Shown in pieces: positions 44,939 through 53,374 of a stretch of DNA of 58,580 nt. The stretch covers positions 1 to 58,580 of the forward strand of contig JAUIKE010000035.1 of NCBI GenBank assembly GCA_030430845.1, read 5' to 3'. Source of the stretch: Bacteroidia bacterium (GTDB taxonomy: Bacteria; Bacteroidota; Bacteroidia; Chitinophagales; Saprospiraceae). The first letter of the stretch is position 1. Each line of letters opens with the position of its first letter. A program made the translations under genes and the position numbers. The notes beneath the pieces are model-generated. The model saw only the letters and a program-made list of their open reading frames with translations. It searched no databases and was not told where the DNA came from.

Positions 44939-46150
44939 ATGATAGACAACATAACCAGTGTACGCGGAATCAAATGCTGGGGTGCGCACATTGGAATTAA
45001 ATCCTTAAGAAGAGACCTGGCGATAATTTATTCAGAAGTGCCGGCCGCAGCGGCTTGTACTTTCACACAAAATGCCGTTGTTGCGGAACCTGTAAAGGTA
45101 TCCCGGAAGAATGTTCAAAACGGTCGTGCACAAGTCATCGTCTGCAATGCCGGAAATGCCAATGCCTGTACCGGTTTGCAAGGTCAGAAGGGAGCAGAGG
45201 CTATGGTGAAAACGACGGCAGAGGAACTCAATTTGGATCCTTCTGACGTCATCATCGCTTCTACCGGACTGATCGGAGAACCTTTTCCAACTGAAAAAGT
45301 GGTGGATGGTATTAAGGTGAATGTGCAAAAACTGTCAGAAGATACCAAAGCAGGCTCCTTTGCCGCCAACGCTATTTTAACCACCGATACCTTCGCAAAA
45401 GAAGGTTTCATGGACTTCAAAATCGGCGAAATCCAGGTGAATATGGCCGGCATAGCTAAGGGGTCTGGTATGATCCATCCCAATATGGCGACCATGCTGG
45501 GCTTCATCGTCTCAGATGTGGCCATTGACCCGGAATTGTTGAACAGCACGGTGAAGGAATGCGTCAATAAGTCTTTTAATATGATCACCGTGGACGGAGA
45601 TACTTCTACCAATGATATGGTGGCGGTCTTGTGTAACGGCCTGGCCGGCAATGAGGTCATCAAGTCCAAAAAAGATAAGGGATACAAAGTATTCAAAGAA
45701 AAGCTGGAAGAACTCATGATCCACCTGGCCAAATTGATCGTATCGGATGGAGAGGGTTGTTCCAAATTCATCCAATACCGGGTGGTCAACGCACCCAATG
45801 AAAAAATAGCCCGTCAGTTGGTGCGCGGCATATCTGATTCTTCCCTGGTAAAAACCGCGATGTTCGGTCGCGATCCTAACTGGGGGCGCATCATCTGTGC
45901 CGGCGGTAACTCAGGCGTGGCCTTTGACTTTACAAAAGTGGATTTGTATATCGGGAATAAGCAGGATATCGTGCAGGTCCTCGAACGGGGCGTCCCGCTG
46001 GATTTTGACCGAAATTACCTCAAACGCCTCTTGAAAGAATCGCACATCCATATTCGCATGGATCTCAACTCCGGCAAAGCCGAAGGCGTAGGCTGGGGAA
46101 CGGATCTGACGACGGATTATGTGATGTTCAATTCAGTATATACTACTTGA
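44939..46150 (+). CDS. argJ: Ornithine acetyltransferase (bifunctional ArgJ type)
   Basis: 403 residues. It moves the acetyl group from N-acetylornithine to glutamate, releasing L-ornithine and closing the cyclic pathway. The autocleavage site appears as ILTTDTFAKE with the nucleophile Thr at 148/149; GNAGNANACTG, AKGSGMIHPNMATML and the C-terminal WGTDLTTDYV are typical. No argA, argF, argG or argH gene is in the window, so ornithine is the visible end point. The last codons form the left arm of a 38-bp hairpin. Confidence 0.95.
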   Translation: MIDNITSVRGIKCWGAHIGIKSLRRDLAIIYSEVPAAAACTFTQNAVVAEPVKVSRKNVQNGRAQVIVCNAGNANACTGLQGQKGAEAMVKTTAEELNLDPSDVIIASTGLIGEPFPTEKVVDGIKVNVQKLSEDTKAGSFAANAILTTDTFAKEGFMDFKIGEIQVNMAGIAKGSGMIHPNMATMLGFIVSDVAIDPELLNSTVKECVNKSFNMITVDGDTSTNDMVAVLCNGLAGNEVIKSKKDKGYKVFKEKLEELMIHLAKLIVSDGEGCSKFIQYRVVNAPNEKIARQLVRGISDSSLVKTAMFGRDPNWGRIICAGGNSGVAFDFTKVDLYIGNKQDIVQVLERGVPLDFDRNYLKRLLKESHIHIRMDLNSGKAEGVGWGTDLTTDYVMFNSVYTT

Positions 46151-46213
46151 TGAAGAAAAAGTATGTTTGCGGCTGCAGCCACAAACATACTTTTTCTTCA
46201 TCAAGTAGTATAT
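46138..46213. terminator. Long near-perfect palindrome overlapping argJ stop
   Basis: A 38-bp stem with one mismatch (ATATACTACTTGATGAAG, then AAAAAGTATGTTTG and CGGCTG) and almost no loop. The final five sense codons and the TGA of argJ are in the left arm. Much longer than a usual terminator, yet well placed to end the arg transcript. Confidence 0.85.
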
Positions 46214-46319
46214 TAATCACGCTATACAAAAATAAGCAGCTGGGATAATAGCGGGGCACTAATGGAAAAAATAGGCAATCCCCAATCTGTTTCTTTTTGG
46301 TAATTTTATGTGAAAAAGT

Positions 46320-47885
46320 ATGAAACTGCCTTTACCACTATTTTATCTATTGTTTTTGCCTTTTCTTACTGCATGCAATCCTCAAGAAATAACTGATCCG
46401 GAACCTACCGGTCCACCGAACATCATCCTGATCATTTCCGACGATCATGCTTACCAGGCCATCAGCGCCTACGGCTCTCAGTTGATCCAAACACCTAATA
46501 TTGATAAAATTGGGGCGCAGGGTGTGCGCTTTGACCGGGCTTTTGTGACAAACTCCATATGCTCACCCAGCCGGGCTGTGATCTTAACCGGAAAGCATTC
46601 GCACATCAATGGTTTGAGAGATAATATTGAGATCTTTGACAGTACCCAGCAAACCTTTCCCAAGCTACTCCGCAACAACGGCTACCAGACCGCCATCATC
46701 GGGAAATGGCACCTGAAATCACAACCCACCGGCTTCGACTATTGGAGGGTACTACCGGATCAGGGCCATTATTACACCCCTGAATTTCGCACCCCGGAAG
46801 GCCTGGACACCCTCGATGGATATGTAACAGACGTGATCACCGACCTGGCTATCAACTGGCTGGATAGCCTGCGTAATGATACGATGCCCTTTATGTTGAT
46901 GTACAACCACAAAGCGCCCCATCGCGAGTGGTTGCCCGGCCCCGACCACCTGGGAGCTTTCATGGATGAGCCGCTGCCTGAGCCGGCTACTCTTTTCGAC
47001 GATTATTCAGGCAGGGGCCGGGCCGCCAAAGAAGCCGAAATGCGCCTCGCCGATCACATGGGCCTGACCAATGATAACAAGATCCATCCGGATATTGTCG
47101 ATAGCTTGGGCTTTCAAGAATTTATGGGATGGTACGCACCAGTTTCCTTGCGTAATGTCAATCGAATGAATGAAGAAGACCGCCGGAATTGGGAAGAGAT
47201 CTACGGACCGATTAACGAAAATTTTAAAAACAATACCCCTTCCGGCGACGAGCTGACCCGCTGGAAATATCAGCGATATATGCAAGACTATCTTGGCTGC
47301 ATTCAGTCTTTAGACGATAATATCGGTCGACTGATGGCTCATTTAGAAGAGCAAGGCTTGGCTGATAACACCTTGCTTATTTACATTTCCGATCAAGGCT
47401 TTTACCTGGGAGAGCATGGCTGGTTTGACAAACGATTTATGTATGAAGAGTCTTTCCGTACTCCTTTACTAATGCAATGGCCGGGGAAAATCCAGCCAGG
47501 GACCGTTAACAAGGATTTAGTGCAAAACCTGGACATTGCCGAGACCATCCTGGACGCTGCCGGCGTATCGATCCCTGCTGATATGCAGGGGCGTTCCATA
47601 TTGCCTTTGTTTAGTGAGGAAAAACCGAAATGGCGGGATGCTCTGTACTACCATTACTTTGAATACCCTGGTATCCATGCAGTAAAGAGGCATTATGGAG
47701 TGCGAACGGATCGCTACAAGCTCATCCATTTCTATAATGATATCGACGAGTGGGAGCTGTACGACTTGCAGGAAGATCCTCAGGAAATGAAAAATGTATT
47801 TGGGGAGCCCGAATATCAGGAGATCAAAGATGAATTGATGAAGCGCCTTAGGGAATTGCAGGCACAATACAAAGACGAAATATAA
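46320..47885 (+). CDS. Lipoprotein sulfatase (S1 family)
   Basis: 521-residue sulfatase. The signal peptide with lipobox FLTACN (Cys19) anchors it to a membrane. The formylglycine motif CSPSR (Cys81) must be modified by a maturation enzyme, which is not in the window. Metal-binding IISDDHAY, GKWHLKS, the YNHKAPHREW block and SDQGFYLGEHGWFDKR are present. It removes sulfate esters from sulfated glycans, fitting a marine life. No carbohydrate-utilisation locus surrounds it. Best matches by motif are the N-sulfoglucosamine/iduronate-type sulfatases, but substrate is not predictable. Confidence 0.93.
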   Translation: MKLPLPLFYLLFLPFLTACNPQEITDPEPTGPPNIILIISDDHAYQAISAYGSQLIQTPNIDKIGAQGVRFDRAFVTNSICSPSRAVILTGKHSHINGLRDNIEIFDSTQQTFPKLLRNNGYQTAIIGKWHLKSQPTGFDYWRVLPDQGHYYTPEFRTPEGLDTLDGYVTDVITDLAINWLDSLRNDTMPFMLMYNHKAPHREWLPGPDHLGAFMDEPLPEPATLFDDYSGRGRAAKEAEMRLADHMGLTNDNKIHPDIVDSLGFQEFMGWYAPVSLRNVNRMNEEDRRNWEEIYGPINENFKNNTPSGDELTRWKYQRYMQDYLGCIQSLDDNIGRLMAHLEEQGLADNTLLIYISDQGFYLGEHGWFDKRFMYEESFRTPLLMQWPGKIQPGTVNKDLVQNLDIAETILDAAGVSIPADMQGRSILPLFSEEKPKWRDALYYHYFEYPGIHAVKRHYGVRTDRYKLIHFYNDIDEWELYDLQEDPQEMKNVFGEPEYQEIKDELMKRLRELQAQYKDEI

Positions 47886-47933
47886 AAAAGGAAGAGTAAA
47901 CCGCCGCCGGCGGTTTACTCTTCCTTTTTTATA
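47881..47933. terminator. Bidirectional terminator with 25-bp perfect stem
   Basis: TATAAAAAAGGAAGAG and TAAACCGCC pair with their complement around GCC, with A and T runs at both ends. It holds the sulfatase stop codon in its left arm and the last codons of the opposing lipoprotein gene in its right arm. Confidence 0.95.
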
Positions 47934-48418
47934 ACCAATCTGGACTCCGGCTTCCTTTTCCCCTTAATCAAAGAATCGATCATATATTCCCGGATGTAAA
48001 TCTCTCTATCCGGACTACTGATCCACAATTTTTCCAGATTAAACTCATTGATCCAGGGAGGAAGACTGTCTAGAGCTTGTGCATTTCTTTCCTTTCTTTC
48101 CATCAACCATTTGTAGGTGGTGTTTCTTCCCCAGCCTATGGTGGCTATTTGATCTTTTTTTAAAACGAAACTGACAACATTTGAATCTGCTAGGTATTGA
48201 TACTGCACATTGCTATCGACCTTTTCTCCTTTTTTATAAACAACTTCCATTTTTTCGGAAAAAACAGCTGCATCGTAGGCCCTTTTCTCCGTTTCCAGAG
48301 GGTGAAATTTATAGCGGACGTTGAGCTCTTTTTCCGTTTTATTATAAATCCTTAAGCGGTACATCCAGGAACAACCACTCAGGAATGTCAGGCAAAGGAG
48401 AAAAAGCGTTTTTTTCAT
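47915..48418 (-). CDS. Small lipoprotein of unknown function
   Basis: 167 residues with a lipobox (FLSGCSW, Cys16) after a short signal peptide. The rest is a mixed alpha/beta domain with many Lys/Glu; no family is recognised. Its ATG overlaps the end of the methionine aminopeptidase gene by 4 bp, so the two are co-transcribed. The C-terminal residues (KKEE) are encoded by the shared terminator arm. Confidence 0.75.
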   Translation of the reverse strand: MKKTLFLLCLTFLSGCSWMYRLRIYNKTEKELNVRYKFHPLETEKRAYDAAVFSEKMEVVYKKGEKVDSNVQYQYLADSNVVSFVLKKDQIATIGWGRNTTYKWLMERKERNAQALDSLPPWINEFNLEKLWISSPDREIYIREYMIDSLIKGKRKPESRLVIKKEE

Positions 48419-49173
48419 ATACCATTCTCCTTCGTCACGATAATTGGTTCTTTATCCGTTACTATAATAGTATGCTCATGCTGTGCCACAAAACCCTTGT
48501 TCTGGGTAGTCAGTGTCCAGCCATCTTCTGATTCGTAGGCCCATTTGGTCTGAGTGGAAATAAAGGTCTCCAGTGCGATGACCGAATTTTTGCGGAAGCG
48601 GGACTTATTCATCCGGTCCTTGTAATTGGGAACTTCCTCGGGGGCTTCATGCAGCTTGCGCCCGATGCCGTGCCCGCAAAGATTTCGGATGACTTTGAAT
48701 CCTCTTTTTTTGGCTTCTTTTTCGATGATCCCTCCAACATCTGAGATGCGCACCCGGCTTTTGATATGCTTTAAAGCTATATTCAGAATTTCCTGCGAAG
48801 CATCCACAAGGGATTGAAGTTGTTGGTGATCCTGGCCCAGGATAAAGGACCCTCCATTGTCGCCGTAGTAGCCATCTAGTTCAGCGGAAACGTCGATGTT
48901 CACCAGGTCGCCTTCCTTTAAAATACGGGAAGGGGACGGAATACCGTGACATACTTCGTCATTCAGACTGATACAGGTATAGCCTGGGAAATTGTATTCT
49001 TTCATGGGGGCAGGCGTAGCGCCAAAAGATTGCAGGATGGAATAGCCGTATTCGTCCAGTTCCTGAGTACTCATGCCCGGCCGGGCATAATCTCTCATCT
49101 TTTTTAGCGTAACGGCCACGGCATGGCCTGCGTTTTTTATACCGGTTAAATCAGCATTGGTTTCGATGGACAT
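48415..49173 (-). CDS. map: Methionine aminopeptidase type I
   Basis: 252 residues, two-metal peptidase that removes the initiator Met from new proteins in the cytoplasm. The metal ligands are seen in NIDVSAELDGYYGDNGG (two Asp), CGHGIGRKLHEAP (His), and the Glu residues in ALETFIS and QHEHTIIV. The type I length without an N-terminal extension fits. It is followed by a lipoprotein gene overlapping by 4 bp, an odd partner for map. Because Bacteroidota often carry map elsewhere in the ribosomal operon, this may be a second copy. Confidence 0.93.
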   Translation of the reverse strand: MSIETNADLTGIKNAGHAVAVTLKKMRDYARPGMSTQELDEYGYSILQSFGATPAPMKEYNFPGYTCISLNDEVCHGIPSPSRILKEGDLVNIDVSAELDGYYGDNGGSFILGQDHQQLQSLVDASQEILNIALKHIKSRVRISDVGGIIEKEAKKRGFKVIRNLCGHGIGRKLHEAPEEVPNYKDRMNKSRFRKNSVIALETFISTQTKWAYESEDGWTLTTQNKGFVAQHEHTIIVTDKEPIIVTKENGI

Positions 49174-49335
49174 GGATATGCATTATTTAGTAATTCAAAA
49201 CGATTGATTTTAATATAACACCTTTTTACCGAAATAGATCTTTCCGGGTTTAGCTGATGAATACCAGCTCTATTTGCTTTCTTTCCTAAAAAATGGCTAA
49301 TTGTATCCGATTTACAAATTCGAACACCATTTGCC

Positions 49336-49788
49336 ATGATCACCCTCAAAAGAACCAACTCAAAAGACCCCGATTTCGTCTCCCTGGTTGCACAACTCGA
49401 TGCCCTCCTGGCCGAACGGGATGGCGAAGAAAATGCCTACTACAGTCAATTCAATAAGATCGATCAACTCAATCAGGTAGTGGTCCTTTATGATGATCAT
49501 CTGCCGGTCGCCTGCGGAGCCATTAAAGTATTCAGCGACCAGGCGATGGAGGTCAAGCGGATGTATACCGCTCCTGCTCACAGAGGGAAAGGCCTGGCTA
49601 CTCAAACACTCAGCGAATTAGAAGCCTGGGCCGCTGAATTGGGATTTCCTAAATGTGTGCTGGAAACCGGCAAACGGCAGCCCGAAGCAATAGCCTTATA
49701 TGAAAAAAATGGGTATCAGCGGACACCTAACTATGGACAATACATCGGTATGGACAATAGTGTTTGTTTTGAAAAATCTCTCGCCTAA
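49336..49788 (+). CDS. GNAT N-acetyltransferase
   Basis: 150 residues with the acetyl-CoA loop VKRMYTAPAHRGKGLATQTL (about 75-94) and C-terminal ALYEKNGYQRTPNYG. The acceptor is unknown; the pattern is common in amino-acid or small-amine acetyltransferases. Its stop is 2 bp before the beta-lactamase start, so they form one transcription unit. Confidence 0.9.
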   Translation: MITLKRTNSKDPDFVSLVAQLDALLAERDGEENAYYSQFNKIDQLNQVVVLYDDHLPVACGAIKVFSDQAMEVKRMYTAPAHRGKGLATQTLSELEAWAAELGFPKCVLETGKRQPEAIALYEKNGYQRTPNYGQYIGMDNSVCFEKSLA

Positions 49789-49790
49789 GC

Positions 49791-50642
49791 ATGAAAAAAA
49801 TAATATTCATTTTTTCTCTTTTGCTGTTTTCTTTAGCCTGTAGCAGATCGGAACCGGATCAGGATTTGGTGGTAGATGAACCTAAGCCTCCAACCCAGAA
49901 TAAATACCCTGCGTTCCAGACTATTTTAGATTCTGCTGGAGTTCATGGAGCGATGCTCATATTTGACGAGGCACAAAATACCTTTTTCTCCAACGACTTT
50001 AGCTGGGCGGCAAAAGGGCAATTACCTGCCTCTACCTTCAAAATTCCCAATTCACTGATCGCACTTGAAATAGGTATCGTAGAAAACGACTCTAGCCTGT
50101 TCAAATGGGACGGCCAGGCACGCTGGAACAGAAACTGGGAGCAGGACCTGATCTTTAAAGAAGCTTTCCAACTCTCCTGCGTGCCCTGTTATCAGGAGAT
50201 CGCCCGGAATATCGGGCCGGAAAGAATGAATGATTATCTGGAACGCTTCCATTACGTAAAAATGCAGGTGGATTCCAGTAATATTGACCTCTTCTGGCTG
50301 GAAGGGGCTTCCCGAATTACGCCCTTTCAACAGATTGATTTCCTGCAACGCTTTTTTGAAAAACAACTGCCCATCAGCGAGCGGACCTACCTGCTGATGA
50401 AAAAGATCATGATATTAGAAGAACAGGAAGGCTATCGACTAAGCGGAAAAACGGGCTGGTCGGTCACCGGAGAAACAGATAACGGCTGGTTCGTGGGCTT
50501 TGTAGAAAAAGGTGATAGTGTGTTCTATTTTGCCACGAATGTAGGACCTGGGCCCGCTTTTGAAATAGATAACTTTGCTTCAGTTCGAAAAGAGGTGACG
50601 ATGAAGGCTTTAAATGAATTGGAAATTATCAATAAAAACTAA
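49791..50642 (+). CDS. Class D (OXA-type) beta-lactamase, lipoprotein
   Basis: 283 residues. The signal peptide carries a lipobox (SLACS, Cys17), so the enzyme is membrane-anchored in the periplasm. Class D motifs: STFK with Ser81 and Lys84 (the lysine that is carbamylated in OXA enzymes), the S-x-V motif Ser129-Cys130-Val131, and KTG at 220-222. The YxN-like FHY replaces the usual third box. It hydrolyses beta-lactams by an acyl-enzyme. Chromosomal OXA genes of this kind are typically intrinsic. Neighbouring GNAT genes lie within 2-3 bp on both sides. Confidence 0.92.
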   Translation: MKKIIFIFSLLLFSLACSRSEPDQDLVVDEPKPPTQNKYPAFQTILDSAGVHGAMLIFDEAQNTFFSNDFSWAAKGQLPASTFKIPNSLIALEIGIVENDSSLFKWDGQARWNRNWEQDLIFKEAFQLSCVPCYQEIARNIGPERMNDYLERFHYVKMQVDSSNIDLFWLEGASRITPFQQIDFLQRFFEKQLPISERTYLLMKKIMILEEQEGYRLSGKTGWSVTGETDNGWFVGFVEKGDSVFYFATNVGPGPAFEIDNFASVRKEVTMKALNELEIINKN

Positions 50643-50644
50643 GA

Positions 50645-51241
50645 ATGAACTTCAACTTTGACCAAAACATCATCCTGGAAAATGAGCGGGTCAGACTCGA
50701 ACCCCTCCAAAAAGAACACATGGACATCCTAAGGCCTATCGCCGAAAAACACCCGACACTGCTGACCTATTCCCCCACGCCTTTTGGAAATAAGGACCTG
50801 TTCGAGACTTATTTTGAAGTCGCTTTTAAGGCTAAAAAGAACCTCATTCGTTATCCATTTATCATCTACGACAAACAAGCCGGGGCTTTCGCAGGCAGTA
50901 CCAGCTATGGAGCGATTTCGAATAAAGACCTCCGCCTGGAGATCGGCTGGACCTGGCTCAGCAAAGAATTCCAGGGTACCGGCCTGAATAAGTATTGTAA
51001 ATTCCTGCTACTGGAGTATGCCTTCGAAAAATTACAGTGGGAAAGAGTCGAATTAAAGACCGACAGTCGCAATCTTCAGTCAAGGAGGGCCATGGAAAAA
51101 ATAGGAGCGAAGTTTGAAGGAGAGCTACGGAGTCATACCCTAATGCCCGATGGCTACCGGAGAAATACGGTTTATTACAGCATTCTTCGCGACGAATGGC
51201 CCGGCCTGAAACAAACGATCTTTAAAGGAATAAGCACTTGA
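50645..51241 (+). CDS. GNAT acetyltransferase, RimJ/RimL type
   Basis: 198 residues, resembling ribosomal-protein alanine N-acetyltransferases: RVRLEPLQKEHMD, LEIGWTWLSKEFQGTGLNK, then WERVELKTDSRNLQSRRAM and KIGAKFEGELRSH. Such enzymes acetylate protein N-termini or small molecules including antibiotics. It starts 2 bp after the beta-lactamase stop and ends 1 bp before the HIT gene. Confidence 0.9.
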   Translation: MNFNFDQNIILENERVRLEPLQKEHMDILRPIAEKHPTLLTYSPTPFGNKDLFETYFEVAFKAKKNLIRYPFIIYDKQAGAFAGSTSYGAISNKDLRLEIGWTWLSKEFQGTGLNKYCKFLLLEYAFEKLQWERVELKTDSRNLQSRRAMEKIGAKFEGELRSHTLMPDGYRRNTVYYSILRDEWPGLKQTIFKGIST

Positions 51242-51242
51242 T

Positions 51243-51689
51243 ATGAGTACTAAAGAGTCCAAAGAAAATTGTGTTTTCTGCAAAATCCTGGCAGGAGAAT
51301 CCCCTGTAAGTATGATCTACGAAGATGAGCAGCTGGCTGTTTTTGTGGATTTGTTTCCCGTCAATGAAGGGCATTTGCTGGTTATTCCGAAGTACCATGC
51401 TCCCTATATGAAGGACGTTCAAGCCGAAACCCTGCAGCATATGATCAGCATTGCCCAAAAAATGAATGCTGCACTGAGGGCTTCCGGCCTGCCCTGCGAG
51501 GGCGTCAACTTGTTTATGGCAGATGGGGAAGTCGCCGGACAGGAGGTTTTTCACAGTCATTTGCATGTTATTCCCCGATTTCGGGGGGATGGATTTGGTT
51601 TTCGATATGACAGGGCTCGCCATTTCAGGCAATCCGATAGAAGTCGTATGGATGAGATTGCAGAGGTATTAAAAAACGGTTTTTCATAA
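51243..51689 (+). CDS. HIT-family nucleotide-binding hydrolase
   Basis: 148 residues with the catalytic triad HSHLHVIPR (His-x-His-x-His) and the N-terminal CVFCKILAGESPVSMIYED. Hydrolyses nucleoside phosphoramidates or dinucleoside polyphosphates (Hint/Fhit-like). The two Cys of CVFC could bind zinc. It closes the tightly packed GNAT/OXA/GNAT/HIT group. Confidence 0.94.
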   Translation: MSTKESKENCVFCKILAGESPVSMIYEDEQLAVFVDLFPVNEGHLLVIPKYHAPYMKDVQAETLQHMISIAQKMNAALRASGLPCEGVNLFMADGEVAGQEVFHSHLHVIPRFRGDGFGFRYDRARHFRQSDRSRMDEIAEVLKNGFS

Positions 51690-51735
51690 ATTTGAAAGTT
51701 GTGCAGCTTCATGGGAACTAAAACAAACAGCAAAA

Positions 51736-52536
51736 GTGTTGGAGCCATTGAATCAACAAAACAGGATCATGTTAAGCCGACTTTCCGCTAATTTTCAACA
51801 TCACATCGCACACATTCCTGAATGCACGGAGAGCATGCAGGTACGCCACCTGGACAGTCTGAGCTTTGTCGACTCAGGGCTTTCCTGTGATACTTTTAAT
51901 ATCATTCACATTCACAACGGCGCCGAACTGACGGAAGATGAATTACAAAAGGCCCTTCAACATTTCCACGCACAAGCTTCTGATTATTGCATCTGGATAA
52001 CCAAAGAAGGTTTGGGCGCAAAAACAAAGGAATTATTTGCGCAGGCAGGCATTGAGCAACAGGCATCGGAGGTCGGTATGGTCCTCGATTTATCGGAATA
52101 TGTTCTCCGCGCTAACGAAAAGCACCCCAACATTCAAATAGTAGAGAATTCTTCCAGCTTAGCCGAGTACGCGAATGTCATCGCCGCCAACTGGACCCCT
52201 CCCGATCAAAACGTGCTGTCCTTTTACCAGAACTCAGCTGATGCCTGGCTCGATCCTGCCAATAAAATGATCCTTTTGGTATATTACGCCGAAGGCCAGG
52301 CCGTCTCGGCCGTCGAATTATGCCCTTCGGATGAGGCGACCATCGGTTTGTATGGATTTGCAACACTGGAGGCTTATCGCGGCCGTGGCATCGGCACCGC
52401 TTTAATGACGTATTCACTCAACCTGGCCAAACAGCTGGGCTATAAGAATGCCATCTTACAAGCTACGGAAGATGGCATCGGCATCTATAAAAAAATGGGA
52501 TTTAAAGAGGTAACGACCTTTTATGAATACGCATAA
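51736..52536 (+). CDS. GNAT acetyltransferase with N-terminal extension
   Basis: 266 residues if started at the GTG, 255 from the ATG at 51769, which I consider equally likely. The GNAT domain is at the C-terminus (about 130-266, YGFATLEAYRGRGIGTALMTYSLN, IYKKMGFKEVTTFYEY). The N-terminal 120 residues resemble the inactive half of two-domain GNATs. Substrate unknown. It follows the HIT gene by 46 bp, so may belong to the same transcription unit. Confidence 0.86.
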   Translation: MLEPLNQQNRIMLSRLSANFQHHIAHIPECTESMQVRHLDSLSFVDSGLSCDTFNIIHIHNGAELTEDELQKALQHFHAQASDYCIWITKEGLGAKTKELFAQAGIEQQASEVGMVLDLSEYVLRANEKHPNIQIVENSSSLAEYANVIAANWTPPDQNVLSFYQNSADAWLDPANKMILLVYYAEGQAVSAVELCPSDEATIGLYGFATLEAYRGRGIGTALMTYSLNLAKQLGYKNAILQATEDGIGIYKKMGFKEVTTFYEYA

Positions 52537-52540
52537 CTCA

Positions 52541-52784
52541 AAGCCAGGTCCCTGCATCTGCGAAATCTGCGAAATCAGCGTGCCAAGAAAAGCCAGGTCC
52601 CTGCATCTGCGAAATCTGCGAAATCAGCGTGCCAAGAAAAGCCAGGTCCCTGCATCTGCGAAATCTGCGTAATTTGCGTGCCCAAGAAAAGCTACGTCCC
52701 TACATCTGCGAAATCTGCGTAATTTGCGTGCCCAAGAAAAGCTACGACCCTGCATCTGCGAAATCTGTGTAATTTGCGTGCCCA
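52541..52784. repeat. Five-copy 49-50 bp tandem repeat
   Basis: Five direct units built from GCCAGGTCCCTGCATCTGCG + AAATCTGCGAAATCAGCGTG + CCAAGAAAA. The last three diverge to AATTTGCGTG and GCTACG. It is head-to-tail with no spacers. It fills the gap before the DUF2188 gene and ends 37 bp before its ATG. A single unit also occurs before argC near 43.73 kb. Confidence 0.93.
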
Positions 52785-52820
52785 CCTAACAAATTGTAGC
52801 TTTAAAAGAAAATTCCACAC

Positions 52821-53114
52821 ATGACAGACATCCGAAAGCCTACTTTTTGGAAAAACCTCGCCCAGAAGGTCGTGAAAATTGTCCTCAAAGACATGGGCGT
52901 CCGTACCCGCCCAGCTACCCGCAACCAGCACGTCGTTCCCTACGAAGACGGCTGGGCCGTCCGTGGCGAAGGCAATCAACGAATCACCGCTTCCTACAAA
53001 TACCAGGCCGACGCCATCGATCGGGCCAAGGATATCGCCAGGAACTACCAGTCCAGCGTGATCATCCATCGCGAAGATGGGACGATTCGGGATCGGATTA
53101 GTTATAAGAACTAA
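52821..53114 (+). CDS. DUF2188-family small protein
   Basis: 97 residues. The conserved DUF2188 core is HVVPYEDGWAVRGEG, then AIDRAKDIARN and IHREDGTIRDRISY. The family is small and soluble; its function is not established. A 25-residue basic N-terminal helix (KVVKIVLKDMG) precedes it. The gene lies between the repeat array and a hairpin and has no close partner on its strand. Confidence 0.85.
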   Translation: MTDIRKPTFWKNLAQKVVKIVLKDMGVRTRPATRNQHVVPYEDGWAVRGEGNQRITASYKYQADAIDRAKDIARNYQSSVIIHREDGTIRDRISYKN

Positions 53115-53172
53115 GGAAGGGGTGGGTAAAAACTCGTTCCTCGCCTGCCGGCCGGCCGGAAAGAATATTATT

Positions 53173-53209
53173 GGTTGGGGAAAAAGGCCGAAGGACTTTT
53201 TCCCCAACC
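53173..53209. terminator. 14-bp perfect hairpin
   Basis: GGTTGGGGAAAAAG pairs with CTTTTTCCCCAACC around a 9-nt loop. It follows the DUF2188 gene by 58 bp, after a GC-rich palindromic stretch (CCGGCCGGCCGG). The loop words GGCCGAAGG resemble those of the hairpin near 56.23 kb. Confidence 0.75.
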
Positions 53210-53326
53210 CCTTCCTTTTCTATTGTAGTACTTTTATTCTCTGAAAAACAAGGATTGTTTCTCTTTAATGTTAAAATAATACCACATTTCAATAATTTTT
53301 ACCTAGCCCTTCACCATCCTTTTCCC

Positions 53327-53334
53327 TACATTTG
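53327..53334 (+). promoter_or_regulatory. Putative -7 box TACATTTG for the hydroxyproline genes
   Basis: An exact TAnnTTTG match, 40 bp before the first gene of the hydroxyproline set. A T-rich stretch lies about 25 bp further upstream but no perfect TTTG. Confidence 0.5.
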
Positions 53335-53374
53335 CCAACAGAAACATCATTCTTGAACACATAAACCTAACAAT

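Noticed and set aside
52692..53207. 171-residue minus-strand frame
   Set aside because: It lies opposite the conserved DUF2188 gene and runs into the 49-bp repeats; no family features.
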